Source: CAVZMI01 sp050011775 (GTDB lineage: Bacteria > Bacteroidota > Ignavibacteria > UBA10030 > CAVZMI01). Taken from it: a DNA stretch of 64,000 nt. Made by a program: the position numbers and the translations under genes. The stretch is taken from NCBI GenBank assembly GCA_050011775.1, contig JBEKIL010000001.1, positions 432,289 to 496,288 of the forward strand, given 5' to 3'. Under the pieces are notes generated by a model. It worked only from the letters and a program-made list of their open reading frames with translations. It was not told the origin of the DNA and ran no database searches. Below, piece after piece: positions 18,024-26,064 of this stretch (position 1 is the first letter of the stretch; every line of letters starts with the position of its first letter).

Positions 18024-21000
18024 TGATGGTCTTCCCCTTCCACGATTTTTATCTCCTCTTCTGTCAACCCGTAAAGCTTATACACAACTTGATCAATTAA
18101 TTTATCCGTTGCTGCAAGTGTCTTTTTAATTGGGATGAGCTTAGCAAGCGACGCCTCGTATTCTCTCTTCAATTCCGAGATAAACGAAGCCTGATTGAGA
18201 TTCATACCGATTTTGTTTCTGTTCTTTTGCAGGACTTTCAATATTTCTTCAAATGGAGCTTCAGATTCGTTCTTCTGATAATCACCGAGGTAATTCGTTA
18301 TCGTTGTTTTGCCTGATAGGGAATCAATACCTTCTGTCATTCGAGCCTTTTTTTTAAGCCAGGTTAAATAACGCTTTAGTTCTGTTTGTTTCTCTTTATT
18401 AAGACGGATCATTTCTTCGGCAAGAAAAGCAAGAAAGTCGTGGACAACATCCGATTTTTCTTCACTGCCAGTTGCGTCTTCCTTGAAGGCAAGGAAGTTG
18501 CCCTGTTTATCTTTAGGCAGGAGTTGTTCAATATACTTTACCACATGTAATATATTGTTTTCAATATGATATGGTTCATACCTTTTCTTGGCCTGCTTCA
18601 GTAACTCGCCTCTCTCTTTTTTTTGTGTAGTAAAGTAAATATGGCGAATAGGCAAGTCATCGAGGGTTTGCCTTGAAAACTCCCAATACCCACCTCTTTT
18701 TCTTTTGCTGTAGGATTGACGAAGATTATCAAGTAAACTACTATTCATAATAGACAGTAGAAAACTCGGCGAATAACCTTGATCGCAGTAAATGGCATAA
18801 ATATCTGTCAGAGCGACATATGGAACATCGTTCGTATCAAGGGCGAATCGATTTCTGGTCGAATATAAAGGTGTCAATAATTTCATCGATTGTTGAAAGA
18901 GTTTAAAATTCCTTGGGACACTAATGCTCCACCATTTACCTTGTCCTTGAGACACCTCATACCTCTTTTTCAATTCAGATTCATATTGTCGCAAATACGA
19001 TTTGGTGTTTGGGAATCTATCTATATCCATCTCCGCAGTCAATTCAATCAGGTACAAATTCCTCCATTTTATTTCATATCTATCGATATCCTGAGTTTTA
19101 ATGTAAGGACGAAGTAATTCACCCTCCAATTTGAGATTTCTTGCCTTCTTATCTTCGACAATAAATATTTCATTACGCCCAGTTGTCAATCCTTGTCCAA
19201 CAGTACAGAAAGAACTAACCCTGATGCATATTCCTTCAATTTTATCTAGTAATGAAACAGAACCTGCCTCTTGAAATATCCAGCGATTACCTTTTGGAAG
19301 ATCAACATGTGTAGGTTTTTTTGTTTCTAGATCATGCATTATTTCGGATTCAGATTTTGCTACGATAAGGTTCAATAATTCTGTAGATGACGTAGATCTT
19401 GTTTTTTGAAATTTTGCTATGATCGTGAGTATATTCACATCCGGCCATATTTGGTAGTCCCCAAAATCTACCAAAGAAACTATGGGAAAACATTCTGATA
19501 GATACCTCCGAAGTTTTATAGCGTTTTTTGCTTCGAGAAAATAGCGAGCAACGATGTACGACAAATGGCAACTATTTTTCAAGAGATTTGTTCCAAGGCA
19601 GATAAAATAATATGACACATCATTCTGCCGATTGAATATTTCTTGATATCTTGAACGTATTGCAACATGTTCACCTTCCTCCATTGTATCAGCATTTGCA
19701 TAAGGTGGGTTACCAACTATTGCATCGAATCCCCCATTTTCTTTTTTCCTTCCTTTCTCATAGAATATTTCCGGAAATTCAAGTTCCCAGTGGAAGAAAT
19801 TATTATTTATCGTTGATTGCAGTGCAGTTGTTGCAACCTGTTTCCATTCGCTGGAGAGCTTAGCGGCGCATGGATTCTTGAGCCACGATGAAGATTCAGG
19901 GCTTTGGAGAAATTCAATGGCTGGATCTACCTCTCGGCGTTTCTTACCAGCACCAACGATTCGAACATCATTACCGAACCAACGGCTCGTATATACATCA
20001 AGTATACGTTGGAAAGGTGCAAGTGCATCCGTAGCTTTATGGAACTCTAACCATGATTCCTTCACCTGCTGTGCAGTCACATCCGACAACTCACCCACAT
20101 GCCGCATTAAATCTGTGGCGAGCATGAGTCCGGTAAATTCTGTTCCACCGAGCATCAACTGCCCACTCTGGAGCTTTTCACGCACTTCATCCACAGTTGC
20201 ACCAATAAGTGAGTTACCGCACTTGAGGTGGTGGTCGAGGAATGAAAGCGGTGCCCCGAGCGTAAAGCAATTGAGCCAGAGAGATACTTTTGCCAATTCC
20301 ACAGCCATTGGATTCAGATCAACTCCATATACACATCGCTTTAACACATATCGGCGAATGAGATTGTTGGGGTCGAGCCGTTTGGGATCGATATTCACCC
20401 CCTGTTTTTCCATCTCTGCCAATATCGTTGTTCGTGTCTCTTCTAAACTTCCATGGACGGGATTCCAGGGAAATCCGTTAAGGAAGTCGATCATTTTATC
20501 GGCGATGAAATCGGCCGCTTCGACAAGAAAATGCCCGGAACCCATTGCAGGGTCCAGCACCCTTATGAAAAAAAACTTCTCAACTAGTGTTCTATTTTGA
20601 GGCCAGGAGGCAACCTGTTTCGGGTCTTTCCATCCCCGTTGAGGTGTTGTAAGGATTTTATTGTTTTCCAGCACCTTTCGGTATTCTGCCTGCGCCTTAC
20701 GGAATTCGGGTGTAAGCTTTTCAAACTTTTCTTTCAATACCGGACCCACAGTATTTTCAACGATATATTTCACAATATAGTCGGGAGTATAGTACGAACC
20801 GGTTGCTTTTCGTTCGCGCTTGTCGTTTTCGAGATACAACTTTCCTTTAGGGATGATTCGTTCATTTTTTTCGCCATCCCGGCGTTCGGTGAGAATTTTC
20901 AGCTCATTCTTGACAGCTTCTCTGTATGTTACGACCTCTTCTGTCTTTTTCCCTTTCACCACAGCCATCTTTTCATGTGCAACACGGAGTTTGAACTCCA

Positions 21001-22858
21001 GCAATCCCTCATAGATTGAACCTAATTGTCTGACACCGAGCGATTTATAATCGATAAATACGAGTGCGTGTGTTTTATCATCAATATCGCGTGCGAGGCG
21101 ATCGATACCCAGGGCAAGATACCGGTCGGGGATTTTTGTATTCAACAGAAATCGAGCAAGGCGAGAATCTGATGAATCATCATCTTTTGGGGGGTTGGAA
21201 AGAAAGAGTCCGCCATTGTACATCGGCACGTTGACGGCAGGATTTCCCTGATCGATCGTTTTGAAAAGATCGAGCATGCGGTCGTATAAATCTGTACCCG
21301 TTATTGTATAGGTTTTCTTTATTTTCTCCTCGACCTCGTCGTCAATATCTCCGGCATGTTCTGCGATTTCCTGTTTGAGTTTCGTGAGACTCTTTTCATA
21401 GTAGCCGCGTGTTTCTTTCACGGGGAAAAGATCACGCGATTCGGCATATAGAAGAAAGAGCAGTCTATAAAGAAATGTGAGTGTTCCACGAAATACTTCA
21501 TCGAGTTTTTCCTGACTCAGATCGGCTTTCTGCCCATCACGCTTTTTAATAAACTCGATAAAACCTTCTGCAAAGCAAGGAAATATTTCTTCGAACACCC
21601 GATCTTTTAATCTTTCACCGAGTTTCTTTGCATATTCTTCGCTTCCTTTGGCCAATTGATCGAGAAATATGGTGGTTTGTTCTTCGCCGGCGATGAGTTC
21701 TTTCTTTGGTTCGAACGCCTGACTTCTGAAGAAGAGCACAAAATAACGGAATGAGTCGCTCAGATCGAATGAATCCGAGGTGCTGCCAAGTTTTGAAGGT
21801 TCTGCCAGAATTTCTTCGAGATCTATTTCATAAAAGCTTGTAGCAATCGAAGATGTACGCCCATGATAAAGACGCCACAATTTCCCATTTGTGACCATTG
21901 CCCATGGGGCCGGGCTATCTTTTAAAATAGACACCACCGCAGCGCTGGGATTTTCGTCCGGAGTATCCAGATCACGTTGATCATCCTTACCATCGAGAGA
22001 TCGTGCCCAGGAGTAGCAGAGGCAAAGGGCGATGGCCTCCCTTCCTTGTTTTCCATAAAGAAAATAGTCCGGTTTTAAAGCGTCATTAGTTGGACTCTTC
22101 CCTTGCTTAAAAGTGAAGCCAAGAATATTGAATATAGGTTCAAATAGTTGATCACGAAGTTCAGCCTCAGGTTTTCCGGCCCAAGTGTGTGCGGATTGTA
22201 TGAAAAGCTCTTGAATACTGGAATAAAGTAGTTTGAAATCCTCTTTCCATTCATCTTTCTCGCGTAGGCGTTCTTCCAGATAGTAATCGGCAAAAAGTGT
22301 ACGGTTATTGAAATGATCTTCGGACCAATCGAAGATAGAGTATGCCGAGAGAAGTTTATCGTATTGTGCAAACGGATCGCTTTCGGTATATGTAAACCGT
22401 CGAAGTACACGAAGCTGTCGTCGGTTCGGTTTTCGCCGGTCGATTGTCAAAATTCTTGGTCGAACCGTTGCTTGCTGCTCAGAGATAATCTTAGTGTCTT
22501 TCCCGCTTTTGGACAGTCTTTCAACAAATACAAAGTCGATACGCTCATAGTCGCTCGTCAGCACCAGAAGATAATTTCCCTGTTTGTTTCTAAACGCTCT
22601 TGCTAATGCATTTGTCAGTACAACCGTGACCGATTCGAGCTCAAAAAGATATATGTACAATAGTCCATCTTGCGACGCGATTTGTTCGATGTGTTTAATT
22701 TCTCGCGTTACATTTTCGGCAGTGATACCGAGATTCTGTGCTGATTGCTTGATACGGTTATTGGTATTGTAGCCGAGGGTCGAGAAGAAAGAGGCGAGGG
22801 ATTCTCTGCCATTCAGGGATTGGATATCTTCGGGTTTAAGGTCGTAATCAAGTATCAT
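18020..22858 (-). CDS. Eco57I/PglX-like adenine-specific DNA methyltransferase with degenerate nuclease domain
   Basis: 1612-residue protein with the architecture of type IIL/IIG restriction-modification or PglX-like enzymes. A roughly 220-residue N-terminal extension precedes a PD-(D/E)XK-like domain (KPDYFLYG at 262-269). In that domain the expected ExK is replaced: the matching strand reads IALCLCYSWARSLD (276-289). An N6-adenine methylase core follows, with SAM motif LDPAMGSGHFLVEAAD near residue 770 and catalytic VGNPPYANAD near 1050, then target-recognition and helical C-terminal regions. A 64-residue gene lies 42 bases upstream in the same direction. Methylation protecting host DNA is expected; cutting by this protein itself is doubtful. 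Confidence 0.88.
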   Translation of the reverse strand: MILDYDLKPEDIQSLNGRESLASFFSTLGYNTNNRIKQSAQNLGITAENVTREIKHIEQIASQDGLLYIYLFELESVTVVLTNALARAFRNKQGNYLLVLTSDYERIDFVFVERLSKSGKDTKIISEQQATVRPRILTIDRRKPNRRQLRVLRRFTYTESDPFAQYDKLLSAYSIFDWSEDHFNNRTLFADYYLEERLREKDEWKEDFKLLYSSIQELFIQSAHTWAGKPEAELRDQLFEPIFNILGFTFKQGKSPTNDALKPDYFLYGKQGREAIALCLCYSWARSLDGKDDQRDLDTPDENPSAAVVSILKDSPAPWAMVTNGKLWRLYHGRTSSIATSFYEIDLEEILAEPSKLGSTSDSFDLSDSFRYFVLFFRSQAFEPKKELIAGEEQTTIFLDQLAKGSEEYAKKLGERLKDRVFEEIFPCFAEGFIEFIKKRDGQKADLSQEKLDEVFRGTLTFLYRLLFLLYAESRDLFPVKETRGYYEKSLTKLKQEIAEHAGDIDDEVEEKIKKTYTITGTDLYDRMLDLFKTIDQGNPAVNVPMYNGGLFLSNPPKDDDSSDSRLARFLLNTKIPDRYLALGIDRLARDIDDKTHALVFIDYKSLGVRQLGSIYEGLLEFKLRVAHEKMAVVKGKKTEEVVTYREAVKNELKILTERRDGEKNERIIPKGKLYLENDKRERKATGSYYTPDYIVKYIVENTVGPVLKEKFEKLTPEFRKAQAEYRKVLENNKILTTPQRGWKDPKQVASWPQNRTLVEKFFFIRVLDPAMGSGHFLVEAADFIADKMIDFLNGFPWNPVHGSLEETRTTILAEMEKQGVNIDPKRLDPNNLIRRYVLKRCVYGVDLNPMAVELAKVSLWLNCFTLGAPLSFLDHHLKCGNSLIGATVDEVREKLQSGQLMLGGTEFTGLMLATDLMRHVGELSDVTAQQVKESWLEFHKATDALAPFQRILDVYTSRWFGNDVRIVGAGKKRREVDPAIEFLQSPESSSWLKNPCAAKLSSEWKQVATTALQSTINNNFFHWELEFPEIFYEKGRKKENGGFDAIVGNPPYANADTMEEGEHVAIRSRYQEIFNRQNDVSYYFICLGTNLLKNSCHLSYIVARYFLEAKNAIKLRRYLSECFPIVSLVDFGDYQIWPDVNILTIIAKFQKTRSTSSTELLNLIVAKSESEIMHDLETKKPTHVDLPKGNRWIFQEAGSVSLLDKIEGICIRVSSFCTVGQGLTTGRNEIFIVEDKKARNLKLEGELLRPYIKTQDIDRYEIKWRNLYLIELTAEMDIDRFPNTKSYLRQYESELKKRYEVSQGQGKWWSISVPRNFKLFQQSMKLLTPLYSTRNRFALDTNDVPYVALTDIYAIYCDQGYSPSFLLSIMNSSLLDNLRQSYSKRKRGGYWEFSRQTLDDLPIRHIYFTTQKKERGELLKQAKKRYEPYHIENNILHVVKYIEQLLPKDKQGNFLAFKEDATGSEEKSDVVHDFLAFLAEEMIRLNKEKQTELKRYLTWLKKKARMTEGIDSLSGKTTITNYLGDYQKNESEAPFEEILKVLQKNRNKIGMNLNQASFISELKREYEASLAKLIPIKKTLAATDKLIDQVVYKLYGLTEEEIKIVEGEDHH

Positions 22859-22900
22859 ATTATGAACCGCATGACGCTACCAGAATTTAATGATAATTTC

Positions 22901-23095
22901 TTAAGGACCAAACATTTCATAAAATATTGTTGAATAAATAGTGTCAATGTCAGTAAGGAGGCCGTATTCCAGACCTTTCTTGGCAATTAGTATTTCTTCT
23001 TGAGTCAGAGTTCTCCCAATTTTTTCAATTGCTTCATTCTGTATATCTCCGACCGTTATTGAAAGAATGTTAACCTCTTTTTTCCTTCGAGCCAT
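22901..23095 (-). CDS. Small conserved-looking protein preceding the methylase
   Basis: 64 residues, starting MARRKKEVNILSITVGDIQN and ending in a helical segment (EYGLLTDIDTIYSTIFYEMFG). A strong Shine-Dalgarno (agaggag, 6 bases before ATG) supports expression, and the 42-base gap to the methylase start makes an operon likely. The basic N-terminus with amphipathic helices would suit a DNA- or protein-binding accessory factor. I do not recognise the family; the product could be a regulator of the methylase, but no function is assigned. Confidence 0.7.
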   Translation of the reverse strand: MARRKKEVNILSITVGDIQNEAIEKIGRTLTQEEILIAKKGLEYGLLTDIDTIYSTIFYEMFGP

Positions 23096-23137
23096 ATTAA
23101 TCTCCTCTAATTTTTAGATGATAACCGAATGAATTTA

Positions 23138-24241
23138 TCACCGGTCTCCGAAACAGGTCCCCACAGCCCGGGCCGCGATAACGAGCTGATCATTCGGCGA
23201 GACCAGACGCTGTTTCGCGATGGCGTCTTTGATCAAAACGCCGGTCACTTCGGTTCCATGAAGACTTACCATATAGCCGAACTGATCGGCCCCTGCAAGC
23301 TGGCACGCCATCGATCCGAATTTTGTCGCAAGAATACGGTCGAACGGAGTCGGACTCCCTCCGCGCTGCAAATGCCCGAGTACGGTTACGCGTGTCTCAA
23401 CTCCCGTATCTTCCGTGAGACGCTTTGCTACAAGCTCGCCGATTCCTCCAAGCTGTTTCGCATCGGTACGTTTCGGATCGAATGCTTTCACGACAAGATC
23501 GCCGCCTGCCGGTTTTGCTCCTTCGGCGACACAGACGATGCTGAACCGTTTGCCACGCTTGCTCCGTTCGATTACCTTTTTATTGATGATGTCCCATGAG
23601 AACGGGATCTCAGGAATAAGAATGATATCGGCTCCGCCGGCAAGTCCGGCCCCGAGCGCAATCCATCCGGCGTAACGGCCCATGACTTCGATTACCATCA
23701 CACGATGATGTGACGATGCGGTTGTATGGAGGCGGTCGATCGCTTCGGTAGCGACAAATAATGCCGAATCGTATCCGAAGGTCACATCGGTTGCCTGAAG
23801 GTCATTGTCGATGGTTTTCGGCACGCCGATGATATTCATTCCCATATTGCCTAACTTATCGGCGATGTTCATTGTGCCGTCGCCGCCGATGGCAACGAGC
23901 GCGTTCAATCGCCACCTTCTGTAGTTCTTAAGAGCTTTTTTCGAGGCATCGACGATCGAAACCGATCCATCTTTTTTCACGACGGGCCAGTGGAACGGGT
24001 CTCCTTTATTCGATGTGCCGAGGATTGTCCCTCCAAGACTTATTATTCCCGATACATCCGTATTGGCAAGGATTCTCATTTTTCCCTCAACCAGTCCTTC
24101 GAATCCATCTTCAATGCCGATGACCGTTGCTCCGAAATCATTCATTGCCGGTTTTGCAACGCTCCGGATAACAGCGTTTAATCCGGGGCAGTCGCCGCCG
24201 CCGGTGAGAATGCCGATACGATGAAGTGTGGTTGATTTCAT
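23138..24241 (-). CDS. 6-phosphofructokinase
   Basis: Phosphorylates fructose 6-phosphate in glycolysis. 367 residues from the chosen ATG at 24241, which follows the TsaC stop by 10 bases; the longer open frame to 24316 would run into that gene. Motifs are GILTGGGDCPGLNAVIRS (nucleotide loop), IGGDGTMN (Gly, not Asp, after GGD, which favours ATP over PPi as donor), VPKTIDNDL with the catalytic aspartates, and GRYAGWIALGAGLA. The GGGDCPGLN form is common in the 'mixed-substrate' group III branch, so the donor remains an inference. Confidence 0.93.
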   Translation of the reverse strand: MKSTTLHRIGILTGGGDCPGLNAVIRSVAKPAMNDFGATVIGIEDGFEGLVEGKMRILANTDVSGIISLGGTILGTSNKGDPFHWPVVKKDGSVSIVDASKKALKNYRRWRLNALVAIGGDGTMNIADKLGNMGMNIIGVPKTIDNDLQATDVTFGYDSALFVATEAIDRLHTTASSHHRVMVIEVMGRYAGWIALGAGLAGGADIILIPEIPFSWDIINKKVIERSKRGKRFSIVCVAEGAKPAGGDLVVKAFDPKRTDAKQLGGIGELVAKRLTEDTGVETRVTVLGHLQRGGSPTPFDRILATKFGSMACQLAGADQFGYMVSLHGTEVTGVLIKDAIAKQRLVSPNDQLVIAARAVGTCFGDR

Positions 24242-24251
24242 AATGATGAAC

Positions 24252-24875
24252 TCACATATATTGTTGGATAAGTGAAAAATCGCCCGCCCCTTTCCGAACG
24301 ATAACCGGTGTATCACCGGTCAGTTCGAAGACGGTCGATGGAATTGTCGGAAGAATCCCTGCATCGAGAATCATATCGACTTGATACCCAAAATACTTTT
24401 GGATATATGCCGGATCAGAAAGAATCTCTCCGCGCTCATCCGTGACGCTTGTATTAATGATCGGATTACCAAGCGCTGCAATGATTGCACGACAGGTTTT
24501 ATTATCCGGTACGCGAATCCCGACACTCTTTCGCTTGCTCACAACCGACTTCGGAATTGTCTTGAGTCGTGTTGCAGGAAGCACAAACGTATAAGGACCG
24601 GGAATAAGATGTTTCATGAACCGAAATGCCTGGTTCGAGACTTTCGCGTATTCACTGATATGTTTCAAATCTGAACAGAGAAAGCTGAACGGTTTTATCC
24701 GGTCAAGCCTTTTTAATTGGTAAATACGTTCGATAGCATTTTTATTGTGAAGGTCACAACCCAGTCCGTAAACGGTGTCTGTCGGATACACGATGATCCC
24801 GCCATTCCGGAGAATCTCGACCGCTTTTGTAATTGCCCGATCCTGAGGGTTCTCTGGATGAACAGAAAGCATCAT
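24252..24875 (-). CDS. L-threonylcarbamoyladenylate synthase (Sua5/YciO/YrdC family)
   Basis: First enzyme of the tRNA t6A37 pathway, making threonylcarbamoyl-AMP from threonine, bicarbonate and ATP. 207 residues, the short TsaC-like form without the Sua5 C-terminal domain. Motifs are GGIIVYPTDTVYGLGCDL near the N-terminus, KRLDRIKPFSFLC (the KxR..KP signature), and SVGIRVPDN, together with the NTSVTDERGEILSDP loop. It precedes the PFK gene by 10 bases on the same strand. The YciO branch cannot be fully excluded. Confidence 0.9.
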   Translation of the reverse strand: MMLSVHPENPQDRAITKAVEILRNGGIIVYPTDTVYGLGCDLHNKNAIERIYQLKRLDRIKPFSFLCSDLKHISEYAKVSNQAFRFMKHLIPGPYTFVLPATRLKTIPKSVVSKRKSVGIRVPDNKTCRAIIAALGNPIINTSVTDERGEILSDPAYIQKYFGYQVDMILDAGILPTIPSTVFELTGDTPVIVRKGAGDFSLIQQYM

Positions 24876-24984
24876 GGTTTACCTCCTAAATTCTGGATGC
24901 TGACTTTCCAGTAGCGGAAAATATACAAAGGATTTGACTCATGGGCAAACCGTTCATCATCCACATATACGAGAAAAGGAAAGA

Positions 24985-26064
24985 TCAGTGTTCTCCGTTT
25001 GCGGGCTGATCGGCGTTGGAGTTGAAGTCGGCCTGGAGTGTTTCTTTCAGTGAGAGGTGGTCCTTTATGAAATAGGCGAGTCCGACAAATGTCGTTGAAA
25101 TGAAACCCATTGCATGGGTCACCACTGCATAGCTCATTGCCTGTCCGGCGTCGACAGAATAAATTCGCTGAAGCGTCTGAATGACGAAGAAATGATAGGT
25201 GCCGATGCTTCCCGGTGTGGGAATAACGATCCCGATGTTTGAAATAGCCAGTAAAACAATGGCGGCCGGTAGTGTCCGGGCATCCGCAGGCATTTTCTCA
25301 AACGCTAGAAGGGGGAAATACATCATGAAAGCGTACAGACCCCATGTTATGATGCTCAGTAAAATTATCATGAGATAATTCTTCGTATCCTTCATCGAAA
25401 GGAAACCATCGAGCAGCGAATGAAGAATCCGATGCGCGCGTTGAGATAACTTCTTGGGTAAAAAACGGAATGCAAGATCAAAAATTTTTGTTCCGAGCTC
25501 TCTTTTAAAAACCAGCAGGCCGATCATTCCGGTGCCGACAGCCTCGATGATGCTCAGCACAATTACGAATGTCATAATGGATAGCCGGAATCCCAGGAAT
25601 ACAAATTCGGGGAATGCCGAGCTCACTTTTTGATGTATGAAAAAAAGGATCACAATCAGGATGAGGAGAAATGAAAGGATGTCAAGGATCCGTTCGAACA
25701 GCACCGAACCAAGAGCGGAGGACTTAGAGATTTTTTCGAGCTTTCCGAGTGAAAACGGACGCACAAACTCGCCGGCACGTGGAAGAACATTGTTTGCCAT
25801 ATATCCGATCATCAGGGCCGACCAGCTGTTTCTGAGCGAGACACGGTTTTTCACTGGGATGAGAAGGTACTGCCACCGCCAGGCACGAAAAAAATGACTC
25901 ACAAACAAACAGGGAAGAATCATCAATGTCCAGAAGATATTAACGTTCTTTGTTGCCTGCCAGATTTGATCGAAATCCATTCCTCGAAAAGCAAGATAGA
26001 GGAACACCGCAGCGATCACAAGACTGCCGAAGTAGTTGATGATATTTCGAATAGAAAATCGCAT
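24985..26064 (-). CDS. Lysylphosphatidylglycerol synthase-like/UPF0104 flippase-family membrane protein
   Basis: Integral membrane protein, 359 residues with about eight hydrophobic segments, of the LPG_synthase_TM (UPF0104, AglD-like) family. Typical sequence features are the N-terminal ALYLAFRG-like stretch (AVFLYLAFRGMDFDQIW), SHFFRAWRWQYLL, NNVLPRAGEFVRPFSLGK and IVIPTPGSIGTYHFFVIQTL. It lacks the soluble aminoacyl-transferase domain of MprF, so a role in lipid or glycolipid movement is more likely than lysinylation. The ATG overlaps the stop of the GH20 gene (TAATG), implying coupling. Confidence 0.85.
   Translation of the reverse strand: MRFSIRNIINYFGSLVIAAVFLYLAFRGMDFDQIWQATKNVNIFWTLMILPCLFVSHFFRAWRWQYLLIPVKNRVSLRNSWSALMIGYMANNVLPRAGEFVRPFSLGKLEKISKSSALGSVLFERILDILSFLLILIVILFFIHQKVSSAFPEFVFLGFRLSIMTFVIVLSIIEAVGTGMIGLLVFKRELGTKIFDLAFRFLPKKLSQRAHRILHSLLDGFLSMKDTKNYLMIILLSIITWGLYAFMMYFPLLAFEKMPADARTLPAAIVLLAISNIGIVIPTPGSIGTYHFFVIQTLQRIYSVDAGQAMSYAVVTHAMGFISTTFVGLAYFIKDHLSLKETLQADFNSNADQPANGEH

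Noticed and set aside
19878..21019. Plus-strand open frames of 240 and 140 codons opposite the methylase
   Set aside because: They are antisense shadows of the methylase, lack ribosome-binding sites and contain no domain motifs; the minus strand carries the intact SAM and NPPY motifs.
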